Shown one piece after another: positions 1-12,900 of a DNA stretch of 64,000 nucleotides (its first letter is position 1; each line of letters begins with the position of its first letter). The position numbers and the translations under genes are program-made. The DNA comes from Climacteris rufus. Taxonomy: Eukaryota; Chordata; Aves; Passeriformes; Climacteridae. Location of the stretch: positions 407,263-471,262 of the forward strand of contig VZRZ01002224.1 in assembly GCA_013398175.1 (NCBI GenBank), in the 5' to 3' direction. The notes beneath the pieces were generated by a model. It made no database searches. It was not told the DNA's origin and was given only the letters and a program-made list of their open reading frames with translations.

Positions 1-3000
1 TCCTGAAATGTGACCGTATCTAGCACAAATCTGACCCCACTGGGGGCCATGGCTTCACTTAATTGCATTCTTTAGCAAGGATTGAGGTCTATTAGGTGGT
101 TTGCTTGTGTTGCATGAGATCCTGCACCAGAGAATTTAGTGAGGGTTTGCAGGTCCGTGGAGCAGCACAGGAAAAGTGCCATTATGTTGGCTTGTCTGGT
201 GCCAGGAGCTTGGCTGGGTGCTCAGAGACAGGCAGGGCTGAGCAAACCTGCTCCAGAGAGCACAGACAAGGTAAGCTGTGCCGGGAGGAGGGGAGAAGAG
301 AGGATGGGTGACCGAGCCCTTGGGATCTGAGCTTTCCTCAGACCAATTCCCACTGGATTTCAGCTCCTTTGGGAGGGCAGGAGAGCCTTGTTGTGCGGCA
401 GCCGGGTTCCAGCGGGGCGAGTTCTGCACTGGAGGCAGGAACTGTGCAGGGGATGAGTCTGTTCCCCGTCTCCCTATTGCCAGCACCCTCCCAGGAAAGC
501 AGAGCAGACTCTGTCCCAGCCTGTTCTCCACACCTGCAGGGAACCAGGTGGGTGCACATGCTGCTGCCCTGAAAGCCCCGTGTGTGGGGGAGACAGCCAG
601 GGCTGTACCTGCTCTGAAGGATGAGTTGCTGGATTGAAGCTGACACGTCCTGATATCTCTGCCAGCACTTTGTGTCTCCGTCGAGGGCTCGGGAAGCACA
701 TTAGCACCGGAGCGGAAGTGTCACCCTCTGGCATCTCCTTCTCTAATCTTGGAGCTGTTGCTGCATCCCCTGTACCAGACCTTCCCCATCGGAGCCCATT
801 ATGTGGCATGAAAAGCCGTGCTGGGTGTGGGAGAGCGGAGCTGCCGGGCTGCTCTCCCTGGAGGAGGTGGAACATTTCCCTGACGTTCGGTTCCCGGTGC
901 TCAGCTCCCCCCTGGGGGGGCTTTGGGACGAGCTGCGGGGAGCAGTGCAGGCTCTTGGCTTCTCTCAGCTCTAGGAGATCACTGGTGCTGTGTCTGGGGA
1001 GCACGCAGGGCTCAAGGAGATGTCTGGTGGCATTTTTGGCACTGGTGGGGGTGGATGGACTGCTCTGATAAAGAAAAATAAGAGTTTCTGAAACGGTGGC
1101 CGAGCCAGCCCTGGTTTGTTGGATTTTATTTTAATATAGGCACCTAAAACTGGGTGGATCCCAGCTCTCTCCAACCCCAGCCTTGCTGGTGGGAACGGGG
1201 AGCTGCGTGACTGAAGGAGGAAGAAGGGAGAGCCAGGAAGCAGCAGCACAGCTCCATTTGTGGTGCTGGCATCGATGCCACATCCCCAGCTTAATTAACA
1301 GTTCCCATCGCAGCTATTCACCATGTTCCCTCTCTGTGCTCGCCCCTGACAGCAACAGAAGAAACCCCAGCACGTTGTTGTGCACCCTGGAACCCTGTGA
1401 CCCTGCGACAGGGCTGGCTGGAGCCCCTGTGTGTTTCTCTAAGTGTGTCTAGAACAAACATTTGAAGAGGTTCCCAGTGATAGGATTCAGATTTTCTTTC
1501 TCTTTTTTGTATCAGTATTTGTGCTGGTTTTTCGTGAGCCAGCACTGAAGCAGGGTGGATCTGGGCTGGCACAGAGCACACAGCAAAGGCTTTGTAATCC
1601 TCAAAGTGCAAGTCCAAAGCTTTTCTCTGAAAAGTTGCTCTTTAGGGCTGAGTACATATAGGGACTTCTTGTTTATCCTGGCTTTTCTTTTAATTCTGTG
1701 CAGTTTAGCACTGGAGAGTTAATGGGACAGAAAAAGATTAAAATGCCCCTTCACACTGTCTGTCCCGACAGTCTCCCACCCTCATGTGTGTCAGAAAGCT
1801 TAAACAGCCTCACTATCCCCTTAGTCCTTTCAAAGCCTTTGATCATTGTACAATATCTCCTACCTGGCTTTCCTCCAAAAGGTGATAAACCCTGGGTTTG
1901 ATTTCTAATTGGAGTAACGATAGCAGGAAGGAATGTGTCAGATCTGAGAGCATCCTTACACGGCTCTGCCCATTATCCCGATGCTCAGTCTGGCTGATGG
2001 GAAACCTCTGAGCTGCCCACCCTGTGAGGAGGTTGTGCCTGCAGCTTTCACTCTATTTCCAGCCCTTCTGGGGCAAATCTCACCTCTGTGATTGAGGGAA
2101 GAGTTTACTAGTATTGACACACAGGTCTGGGGTGGTGGTGGCTAAGAACACAGCTCCCTTAATGACATTCCAGCTTTGCACAGGGATCAGGATAAAGCTG
2201 TAAGCAGGCAGCTCCATTTGGAACCAGGAGTTGTCTCCATGGAAATGTGCTGGCAAGGTGAGCGGAGCAGGCTGGTGCTGAGCTGTGTCTCCCCTGTGAC
2301 AGCCCTGCTGATGTGCTGGTTCTGCCACATCCAGGGCAGAATGGTCAGGAGCAAATCTCTCCCACCTTCTGTGGAGGTTGTGTTTGCTTGATCCGTCAGG
2401 ATCAACTATGGCACCCCCTGTTCCAGGTATTCTCTGTTCTGGTTTTGTGTAGCTCAGTGACCCAGTTCCTCTGTGTGGTGCAAGTGGGGAAACTGAGGCA
2501 CCAGGTGTGGTAGAGGCTCTCAGACATGCAGAGTAGCTGCTGCAATCCCAGCCTTGGAAAAGGCCAGGAGCCTTTCCAGCGGGTGTTTTCCGTGCAGGAG
2601 GGGTCTGGGAACCCACAGTGACACCCGGCTGAGGGCAGGGGTGCTGTGTTGGGTGAATCACAGCCTGCCTGGCCAGGAGGATCCCTCCCCGAATCACACA
2701 GGTGCTCAAACAGACAAAGTGGGACCCGGGGAAGACATCTCCTGTTTTATCTTCCCTCTTGGGGGAATTTTTTCCTTCCCTGACAGGCTTTCCCTGTGTG
2801 AGGTTTCAGCTTTTCTTCTTTGCCCTGTGCTTCTGTGGAAGCATCGCCCTTTCAGAGGGTCCCTGGACCCTGTTGGCTCAGATCCCTTCACACCTCATCA
2901 CTCAGTGCTGCTCGGCCAGCGCTGCCTCTCCTGTGCTGGGAGGGAGAGAACCCAACAGGTGTAAAACTTCAAACAGGGGCTCTGGAGGTGCCTCCAACTC

Positions 3001-3457
3001 CGCTTCTGCTTCCTGTGCTGCTCCCTCCCTCTGTGAGGGCACGTGGGGCTCCACATCCCCTGCCAGGCTCGTGTCCCCCTGGAGCTGGACCCCTCCATGG
3101 AGCTGGGCCATGGAGCTGGGCCCTGGAGTTGGGCCATGGAGCTGGGCTCCCTCCAGGGAGCTGGGCTGTGGAGTTGGGCCATGGAGCTGGGCTCCCTCCA
3201 TGGAGCTGGGCTGTGGAGTTGGGCTGTGGAGTTGGGCCATGGAGCTGGGCTCCCTCCATGGAGCTGGGCTGTGGAGTTGGGCCATGGAGCTGGGCTCCCT
3301 CCATGGAGCTGGGCTGTGGAGTTGGCCTGCAGAGCCAGCCAGGTGCTCGGTGGCTCCGTGGGGACGGTGCCCCGGGCTCCCTGCAGGGACTGTGCGCCGC
3401 GCTCGCCGCTCGGGCTCTGCTCGGCCGCCCCTCAGAGCTGTCCCCTTGTGCCCCCAG
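1..3457. other. Non-coding stretch upstream of the first coding exon
   Basis: I see no supported exon here on either strand. The sequence before 3458 ends in CCCCCAG, a usable splice acceptor, so this is most simply the 3' part of a long intron that follows an untranslated first exon outside the window. A promoter is not excluded, but no TATA box or dense CpG island is visible. The only structured element is the minisatellite at 3081-3330. Open frames across the last kilobase are products of that repeat. Confidence 0.6.
3081..3330. repeat. Minisatellite, 13-bp and 19-bp units forming a 45-bp higher-order repeat
   Basis: The basic unit is GGAGCTGGGCCAT (13 bp) with variants such as GGAGTTGGGCCAT and GGAGCTGGGCTGT. 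Every few units a 19-bp form (GGAGCTGGGCTCCCTCCAT) appears. The series 13+13+19 makes a 45-bp block that repeats about four times. It ends roughly 130 bp before the signal-peptide exon. Because 45 is a multiple of 3 and the units lack stops, long open frames run through it on both strands; these are not genes. Confidence 0.92.
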
Positions 3458-3625
3458 GTGCTGACAAGGCTGGGGAGACGCTGCAGTTCCTGCTGAGCCG
3501 GAGCCTTCCCGGCTGGGGCCGGAGGCCGCTGCAGAGGATGAGGATCCTTCCCAGCCCTGGGATGTCTTCGCTGGTCTCCCTCATGAACCTCCTCTCCGTG
3601 CTGCTGATGGACTGCGTTGCTGAAA
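3458..3625 (+). CDS. PTPRS: PTPRS signal-peptide exon (5'UTR end plus codons 1-29)
   Basis: The start codon is at 3538 with A at -3, and 88 coding nucleotides follow to the GTGAGT donor at 3626. The peptide starts MRILPSPGM, continues with a hydrophobic core rich in Leu, Val and Met (about residues 11-24) and ends DCVAE, a typical secretory signal. Codon 30 is split A|GT, giving Ser across the junction to the Ig1 exon. I choose this start because it matches the beginning of chicken CRYPalpha as I remember it. The next in-frame Met, codon 9, would still leave a signal core. Positions 3458-3537 would be 5'UTR after the acceptor CCCCCAG; this upstream border is inferred. There is no in-frame stop upstream within the exon. 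Confidence 0.88.
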
Positions 3626-6600
3626 GTGAGTGACTCTGCTGTCCCCTGCTCCTTTTTACAACCCTCTCCTTTCCAGCATTGAAGAAGTGCTCAATACCTG
3701 ATGGTGTGTTTCTTTTTCCAACATCCTTAGCTTTCCACCAGTGCTTTCCCATTGTGCCAGTCCTGCCTCGGAGGCACTTAGGGCAGCTGGGTCCTCACAG
3801 CCTGCTCTGAGTTTTGGGTTGCCCCAAAGCTGCCAAAGAGCTGGAAAGAAGGGAGGGAGCTGCCTGACAGCTCTTGCCAGAGCCCTCCTCCCCCTTCTCC
3901 CAGCCTCATCTCCACCCAGCTTGCCCATATTGTCCTCTCCTGCTCCTGCCTTTCAGGATCTGTCAGACACTGGTGACCATTGTCATGTTGCTTTCTGGGG
4001 CTGGATTCCAAACAGCATCTGAAGAAAGAGTATTATGTTTCTCCTTCCCATGAGTGAACCAGGTCCGGTTCAACACAGTTTTTATCTTTGCTGTCTTTCA
4101 ATTCCTGCTTTAAAAAATGAAAAGGGGAAGGAAAAAAAAGTGAAAATCTTCAGCGACTTGAATGTAATGTTCCTTCGACATGAAGGCTGATCGCTTGGGA
4201 TCAGTGGGGAATAGACTTGTCCAAGCTGATTGAATTATGACTTTTTTTTCCTCCCCAGCAAAGCTGCTTGAAGCTGGTGAGAGGGCTGCTCTGGCCAGTG
4301 TAGCCCTTGACAGCTTTTAACGTAATCGCTTCGTTATCGGGGTTTATTGTGATGACGCGCTCGCTGGGGATTGAACGGATCCGCGACCTTTTGTTGCTGG
4401 GAGATTTTTTTGGAACAGTGCTTTCTGTCCTCTCTGCAGTAGGCCAGTGGGGATGTATTTGCCCTTGCTTCTCTCCTGAGTTTTGCTGGGTTCATGCTTA
4501 ATCCGTCTTTGCAGGGAGAAACACTCATGTGCAGAAAGATAATGTTTTCTTTTATTCTTTTTCATTTCATAAGCCTGGGAAGTGAGCTGGGCTCCAGGAG
4601 ATTGCCTGTAGGGTGAAGTGTTTGCTGTGGGACAGTCTGCATCTCAGATGGCACCACTGGTGTCCATAAAGACATACCCACAGCTTCACTTTGAGCTGTC
4701 TGGAGTGGCAGCAGCAGTGCAGAGTCTGGCAGCAGGAACTGCCACCGGCCTTTTGCCCAAGGATTTGTGCAGGGTCCTCCTCTGGTGTTGGAACTGGTGC
4801 TCTTGCAGGGCCTTTATTGCACCCAGAGTCGATGGGTGCTGCTTTGTGGGCTCAGGGTGGCTTTGTTGGCTTGTGAAAGTGGGCCCCGGGAATCTCCATT
4901 CCTGGCTCTTTGTGCAGTGGAGTCAGGAGTGGAAAATCTGGAGTCAGGGCTCCAGGGTCTTGTTCTTGCCGCTGGTTTGCTGTAAAACTCCTGGCAAAAT
5001 CTCTTAGTTTGCAGAGCAAACTGCAGCTCTGCAGGCATGGATGGAGAGTTCAGGTGTTGCAGCTCTGCAGCCTCTCCCTGTAAGCAGAGCCCTGATTCAT
5101 CTCCTGTGATAGTCAAGTGTCTGTGAAAACTGGGGTCCATTTGAATTTTGAGTGTACAGCAAGGCCCATGTGCTCACTGCTGGGAGTGGGCACTGCAGAA
5201 GCAAGGCTTCTGAAAATCATGGTTGTGGACCTCAGTTCTCCTGTGGTTCTCATTTTCCTGGGAAGGAATGAGCGTCTGGCTGTCCGTCATCTCTGGGGTG
5301 AGGTTTGCTCAGGGATTACAGCAGAGCTGGGAGATCCCATGTGCTGCCTGCCTGCTCCAAAGCCCTTTTGGGGGAAGTGTGCCCTCAGGAAGGTTGGTGC
5401 TGGTCAGACATGGAATGCACCAGTGGTGTGGCCTGAGCCCTGCTGGAATCCGTCACTGCTCCACAGACACCTTGCTGCTTGCAGCCAAGTTTCTCTCTCC
5501 TGTAGTTCTGCAGTGTCCTTGGATCCTGAACTGTGAGTGTTTGTGCTTTTTTTCCTCTTGCTGCTCACAGATGTCTGTGCAGGAACTTTGCAGATTGCCG
5601 AGGCGGGGCTGCCCTTACCTGCTTGCTGTGCAGATGTTGGGCCAGGTGTTGTCTCTCCTCCTGTCCTGCAGAGCCTGTCAGCACCTCCCTGACCTGTGCC
5701 CTTGGGGATGCTCCCTGGTACCAGCTGTTGGAGTTGCTCTGGAGCTGTTGCTCTCTGCCTGGTGGTGATGAGTGGGCAGTGAGTTGATGGCTCCTGGTTT
5801 TGGAGGGGCTCCCGAGTCCTGAAGAGATCCCATCCCACCCTGAACTGCTCCATGCTGCTCCCCACTGAGCCTTGCAAACAGCAAACAGCTTTGTTTGTCA
5901 CAACTGCAGAGCCTGTGTGAGGAGCTGTCACTGTTCTGACAATGTCCTCTCCCATCAGTGGCCCTGGGCTCTGGCACATCCGTGTAATCCCTTGGCCAGC
6001 TTCCATTTGGCCGGCGCTTGCCACGGCACTGACCCCATTTCCTGCCCTTGCTCACCCGAGGGGCTGCCAAGGCTCTGCAGCCCCTGGGCAGGCAGTGGTG
6101 CTGCCCCTGCTGTGCTGGGAAGCCCACACTGGGGATGGGAAAGCCCTGGGATTCTGGCTTTTGGAGGGCATCACCCTCCCAGCCTCTCAGGGGAGCAGAT
6201 CCCAGTGCAGCAGAGCTTGGGCTGAGGACTGGGATTTGCCTCCTCTCCCCGTGCAGCTCTGGAGGATCTGTGGCCTCTGCAATCAAAGGCCCATTAAAAT
6301 ACTTCCCTTGTTTCCGAGGCTAATTGATCTCAGTGATTTAAATCTGTCTGTGACAGGAGCATTCTATTTAAAGGAAACTGCCATTTAAATTAAAAACCCA
6401 AAGCACCACGCTACTTTCTGCCTGCTGTTCCTCCTTGGGAAGCTGAAGAGGACAATAATTGAAAAGTGTGACACAGACATGTTCCTTCTCTTTTTCTTCA
6501 GTTGCATATGGACACTTTCTTTGTTTCTTCTATATGGTGAAAGGCAGCCATGGAACTGGAAATTACAATGGTGTCATTAAATGGAAAGTATTATCATTTT

Positions 6601-8621
6601 GTTAAAGATTCTGCTGTTTGTATGAGTACCATGAATTGGCATCGCTGCAGGGAGTGAGGGGAGGCCTCCCCAGGAGCTGCAAAGCCAAATGTGCCCCTTG
6701 GAGCCGAGAGAAAATCAGGCAGCAGAGACAGATGAGGCCTGGAGATGAGTCCGGGGAGAGAAATAGTTCCCAAATTGCTGATGGGCCTGGGCACAGCACC
6801 AAGCCTTGCTGTTTGCTGTTCATGCACCCAGCTCAGCCATAAAACCTCCGTGGTGAGCACCCTGAAACATCTCCTGTTGTGTGGCTGCAGAAGCAGCCTC
6901 GTGTGGCTGGGCAGGAGCTGCTCCTGCCCGTGCTGTGCAGGGCACAGCTGCTCCTTGCCCGAGGGCAGTGGTCAGGTCCCCCTGCCCTCCTCTGCCACCT
7001 GAAGGAACAATGGGCCCGCTCCAAGTGCTCCTCAGTTGCAGATAAAAAGCCATTTACTGTATAGAAATGTGCCATTTTTCTGACTGGAATCAGCATGCTC
7101 ACTGTTTTCAAGTGGATTTTTCTCATTGATTAAACCTTTGTGTTTTACAATAGCACTTTGCTAATTGGCACTTTGCATGCATAGAAGACTGGTGTGTGGC
7201 TCTCTCCACCCCAGCAAAGATTTAAGAGCAGGGAACATTACTTATTACTTAGGTTTCCTTCCTTTTATAAATCATGGTATAGAACCCTTACTAGCTCACT
7301 CTGAAGTATTACCATAAATAATTAAATCTAAATTGCAATTGACAAAATAAAAGAATAAAGCCCCTTTTATGATGCATTACTCTGGCTTTCTTCCCTTTTA
7401 ATTGCCCTTGCTCCATCATTAATTTGCAGAGCACAGTAATTCATGGGAGGTGCATGTGTGGGGAGGCTCTTGTGCTCCGTGAGCATCCCTGGGGCCAGCA
7501 GAGACAGCATCCAGGTTTGCACCACGTGGGACTCACAGAGATGATGGAAAACGTGTGGTGGGATGGGAGAGGAGCTCCTCCAGGTCCATGCTCAGGCTGA
7601 CAAAGCTGTGTTGCAGGGAGCTGGTGCCATGGACAAGGGAGTGTGGTGTGGAAGGGTGGGCATGGACAAAGGTGTGTGCCCTGTGCCACAAGCTGTAGGA
7701 GCTGGTGTTTGGCAGCAAGCCTGGCTCACTGAGATCCAGATCCCAGCAACTTACAGGTGTATCTGGCTCCTCTCCTGAACAGTCCCTCCCATGCTCTCAT
7801 CCCCACAGGATTAGCCCCTGCTGCACAGCTCACAGTTTTTAGCTCTGGAGGTCCAGGCTTTGATCTGCTGTTGGCCAAGACAGCAGTTGTCAGATACGAT
7901 GGGAGTAAAAATCAAGGAGGCTCCATCTTAGCTCTTGATAGACATGTTAAGTCAACATCAGTGGGAAGGAAATCTCCCCACGGTGGGGGAAAGCTGCTCC
8001 AGTTTGAAGTGTTTGAGATGGATCCAGGACAATGCAGCTGTGCTGCCCCAAGAGAAGGAAGATGTCCAAGGCTGGTGAGGCTGTGGTGCCACGGCCTGGG
8101 TTACAGACCCCAATTGTTTATGGACCCCCAAAATGACAGGGAACCTACTGGGGGCAGAGCAGCCAGGGAGATGCTGCAGAAAGGCTTTTTCTCCTTGGTG
8201 GGTGAGCTGGAGGGGGAGCAGAATTTATGAATTTAAGGTGGGAACATAGAAGAGGTTGTGTGGTCAGTGGGAGGGAGTTGCACATTGTCCCTTCAGTGAG
8301 TAGAGTCTGCAAGAGGAGGCAGCAGCTGAATTGCATCCTGAAAAGGCAGAGATCCCTGCTTCCCTCCCCAGCTCCACGGGCTGCTCCTGTTCCTTGTGCA
8401 CCAGCTGCCTTTGCAGGCAGGAGACACCTTGCTGTCCTTGTTCCTGAACTGCCCTTTCCTTTGCTGCCTTCTCTGTCTGCCAGCTGCAATCCAGGCTGCA
8501 CTTGCTGAGGGTTCTGCACTGGTTTTTGTCTCACTCAAGGACACTGAATTAAGCTTCTATGTCACCTTGTGTAAGTGCCTGATTAAATTAAACCTTGCCT
8601 GACTGGATCAAGTGATGTATC

Positions 8622-8658
8622 TCTTTTCTTTTTCTTTTCTTTTTTTTTTTTTTTTTTT
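8622..8658. repeat. Pyrimidine / poly-T run
   Basis: A CTTTT-type stretch runs into about 20 consecutive T. It could be the reverse complement of a retroposed poly-A tail or a simple low-complexity tract. The flanks show no recognisable element. Confidence 0.8.
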
Positions 8659-9799
8659 AATGAGATAACTCAAATTGCAAAGTTTGTGTCTTCTGTAGGA
8701 TCCAGGGAGGAAATAAATAATCTGTTGAAAGAGCTTCCTTGTGGGGGCAGAAGGGGCTGTCTCTCCCCAGGTCTCAGCTGTGCCCCACACTGCGAATGCT
8801 CATTGGATTCATCTCTGCTGAGGAGCACCTGGGGACAGCAGCAGCCACGGGTGTTTGGGACCCAGCCATGGGTGTCTCCTGGTGAAGGATCTCTTCCCAA
8901 CCAGAGGTTCTTTCTGCTCAGCTTCATTAGATGGTTAAGTTAGGGGAAAAGAGCATCTGTTTGTTGTGTAAACAAGCAGCTTGTGTGAAAATGTCACCTG
9001 CAGAGGATAGGGATGGAGGAAATGTCTGTCTTCACCATACCTGAATGCCAGAACTGGGGCTGTCCCTCTGTGTCAGGCTTTGGCAGGAAGCTAAGCTTAT
9101 TTCTTAATGACTGTTCCCCTTGGTTGTCCTTCTCACCCTAACAGTTCTTGCACTTGCTGCCAGGAAGGACGGGATCTTTCTGGTGTCTCTCCCAGCTCTG
9201 GGTCACATCAGCTTTCCATCTCTCTGGCAGGGGCTCTGTGCTTCTGTCTGTTCAAGACCAGCTCAATGCAAACCTGCTGGGTCACTAAAGGGACTCTGTG
9301 AGGGTATTCCTGCCCTTCTTGTGGCCTGACAAGCCCAAGATTATTCTTAGAAGGCAAGCAGAGGGTTTTTCAAGGACGCCCGACCAGAGGAATGTCGTTC
9401 CTCTGTGCGTGGGATGGAATCTGGGCTCGAGTTGGCCTGTGAGACACAATCTCCCAAGAACAGTTTTATTTACTCTCTGCCACTCTTCCCCTCCAGTCAA
9501 GGATGTTCTCTTGCTACATAATTGGTCCCAGTTCCCACCTTAGAAAGCTGTGATGTTCTGTGCATTGCAGCTGCCTTTAATTTTGGGGGATTGTTAAAGT
9601 TCATGAAAATAGTCACGTTTTACACCATCTGCTGTGTGTGAGGAGGTACCCAAGGTGTGGGCTGCGGGCCAGGCAGTCGGGAGCATCCTCACTCTGTGAC
9701 TGCACCTTCCCAGCCCTCCCTGTGCTTGCCCACGTTTGCTTTTCAGAGCAAGGACTGCTCTTGCTGTGCTGCTGCCAGGTGAATTAGCCCCAGAGCTGG

Positions 9800-9901
9800 T
9801 TTGGTGAAACGCCTGAGGTTCTCCTGCAGCCACCAAACAGCCAGGGGGGCTTTGGTGAAACCCCTGAGGTTCTCCTGCAGCCACCAAACAGCCAGGGGGG
9901 C
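9800..9901. repeat. 51-bp tandem duplication, two copies
   Basis: Two adjacent copies with a 51-bp period, each beginning TTTGGTGAAAC and ending in a run of six G, differ at one visible position (CGCCTGAGG against CCCCTGAGG). This is a recent local duplication inside intron 1. Confidence 0.9.
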
Positions 9902-12900
9902 TTTGGCAGCCCCGGCCCCAGCCGAGGGACAGCCAAGCACAGCGGGGCCGCAGCAGTGCCAGGACAGAGCAGGATAAAGATCTTTTGGACGTCTGCTGCT
10001 TCAGCTTTGCAAGGGGATGTTGGGATGAATGATTGAAACCGTTGACAGGAGGGACCATGGGCTGACCTGTTTTCACAGAATCGTTGCATGGAGAGCTCTG
10101 AGCTGTCCCGTCCCGGTTGTTGCAGACATGAAACGCTCCACACAAGCGGGCTGGAAACCAGCGCTGCTCATTTCATCTGCAATGCACAGAGTCATTTCTG
10201 TTTCCTTTTGAGGCCTAGAGGAAAAGCAAAGCTTTAAAGAAGAAAAAAAATAAATAGAAGGAGCTGCAACTGGTTTAGCATTCTACAAAGTTTCTCTGAG
10301 TCCTCCAAATCTTTAATTGACTCAGGAGCATAAAATTGAGAAGGGGAGAGAGTGAGAGAGCGTGCGAGTGGCGCGAGTGATTTGAATAATTTATTGTCCT
10401 TTGAAGTTGCAAGAGAAATTTCAGCTGCCTTGGGGAGTAATTTCTCCCCATTCTGAAAGGGTTTCTCCTTATTTTAAACTCATTCAGAGGATGATAGTTT
10501 TGCATTTTCTGCATAATTAATGAGCATAGCTCCCCCCACTCTCACACAACCTCTAAAGAGTGGTGGGGTGATGAAACTTGGTGGTTTTTTTAATTAATAA
10601 AGTCAAATTAATTTGACTATGTCCTCATCCTCCCTCACCTCTATTGGAATTCATGGATTTATTCATAAATTAGTCTGAGGGTGCTGCTAGGAGTGCCAAC
10701 ACTTACAAATCTTTAGCCTGGACTTTTGATTTGTTTGAATGAATTTCTAAAAAGGTGGTGTAGGTTTATTTCAGTTCAGCTCCTAAAGATCACCTTGAGA
10801 CTGGCTCCAGTGATCTCCCAGGAGCCAGGAAGATCCTCCAGCTCTCATTTCCTTTTGTCTGTCTGCGTGGGGAGGATCTGCTGGATTTTGAGGGGGGTTG
10901 TGTGTTTTTTTCTGTATGAGTGCTGTGATACGCCCCTTTCCTTCCAAGATCTGCTACTTGTGATTGATTCTGGTAGCTGCCACTTGAGGGATTGCCTTCT
11001 CCAGATGAAAGGGAGAGGGATCTTCTTCCTGGTGCCTGGAAGGGCTGCAGGACAGACTCCTGGTAAGAGGCCATCCACTGGCAGCTGTCAAACATGAACA
11101 GAAACCTGTCCTACTCCAAAAAAGCTCTCCTTCCTCGATTACTGCCTTTGATAGAAGAATTGAAGGCAGCCTTGCTGCTGCTTTTCCATGTTTCCATTTC
11201 TCTCTCATTCACATCTTGCACTGTGTTTCTGGCTCACTGAGTCTCTGGTTATCCCAAGCTGAATTCAGCATGCTGCCACTGCTCAGTTCTCAGCGCTGTT
11301 GTTGGATTCTCCCTTTCTTTGATTCTTTTGTGTTGATGTTTCCACTACAAATCTGAATGATGAGTGGTTCAGAGACAGAAATGGTAATGACTGGTGTGGT
11401 AGGAGTCGAAGGTCATCACTGTTAGAGGTTGTGCTCATCCATTAGTCCTGGCTTTATTCGGTCTTGGTTTCCTGTGTTGCAGATCTCCCATCTGAGCTCC
11501 CTCGACATCGCTGTTTCAATAAGCAGTGCAGGCTCCTAATGCACTGTTTTAGACCCAGGTGTTCCAAGCTTGTGTATTCAGAATCTCCTTTTGTTCCATG
11601 GAAAACGTGGGCTGAAGTCTCTTACCAGAGGTCAGATAGGAATGGTGAAAGGATCTTTTGAAAACTCCCCAAATTCCCTGCCCTGGGAATTGTACCTTAC
11701 CCTGTTCCTGTAGACCCAGAGCCTCCTTCTCTTGTGTGGAGGAAAGAAGCAGTAAGTGGAAGTAATACAGCTTTTATTTACAGAGTAAGAGAGCTGAGCT
11801 TTATCAGACATATTTGATTTGCCTGGTGTGCCTTTCATGCCCAGAAGATCCCTCTGTGCACGTGGGAGCTGGCAGATCCTGGCTGGGTCTCCCATCTCAT
11901 GGTCTGGTGCATGCAGCACTGCAGCCCCCCCGAGCTGCTGATGCAGGGCAGGGCTTCCGTGTGGGTTTGCAGTGTGCACAGCTCTGAGTGGTGTCCCCAG
12001 CCCAGGGAGTGCAGCTGATCTCCCTGATCACATCCTTGGGGCTCCAGCTCTGCGCTTCCTCGGGAGGACCATGAGCTGCAGAAGCTTGGAGCAGTTTGCT
12101 TTCCCCTTGCTGCTGACTGTGCTGTCACTTTGCAGTGGCACAGGACCACGGCTGGGCTGCATTAGGATGGCATTGCCCCCTGGGAGCTGCATCTGGGCTC
12201 GTTAAGCTTTTGCTTCTTGCAGGCTTGTCCCACAGGAAATGGTTTTTCATGTTCTGGTATCCCTTGTGGACTCTGATTCTTTAGTGACTCACACAGAGCA
12301 GTGGAAGTTGAGCAAAGAGCCAAATCCTTTCTAGCTGTGTCTTTTCCAGGTAGGTGGTGAATCAGGCTGCTCCAGGATGCCAATATCGATGATATGGCTG
12401 GAGTAGAAGCTGTCTTAGCGATATGGCAAGGGCAGGAAGAGCTCCCTGCCTCAAGCTTCTGATTGCAAACAACCTGGGATTGCTGTCACTGATGGGCAAG
12501 GGACCCTCATTAAGTTGCCAGGACAGCTCCTTGGGTCTCTGGCTCTGCTCCAGGTAGTTATGCCTTGTTATGGGAGTTGTGGACAGATGTGGAATGAGAT
12601 GCTGTTACAGCTGATGGAAAGCACTCATGTACCCCCAGGGTCCTGGCTGGCCACGTGTGCTCCTGTGCTCACTGGAGCTTCCTGGCTGATCCCAGGGCTG
12701 CCATCCTCTGTGACAGCAGAGCTTGTCTCCTTCAGCTCCTGCTGATCACAAGGAGAAACTTTCTGCCTGTGTTGTAGTGCCAGAAGGTGAAGGAGAATCC
12801 TGGTCAGAAGTCTGTCTGCATTCCCACCAAGCTGCTCCTTTGCCCTCGGTTTGCTCAGTACCAGGGAGGGGTGGAAGCAGAGAGGAGCAGGTGGGGCACC

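Noticed and set aside
2702..3496. 264-codon open frame across the minisatellite
   Set aside because: Most of it is translated GGAGCTGGG-type repeat; several frames on both strands are open for the same reason.
4340..4400. tRNA-like B box on the minus strand (GTTCAATCC)
   Set aside because: The flanking bases do not form a T-arm stem, there is no matching A box at the right spacing and no acceptor stem.
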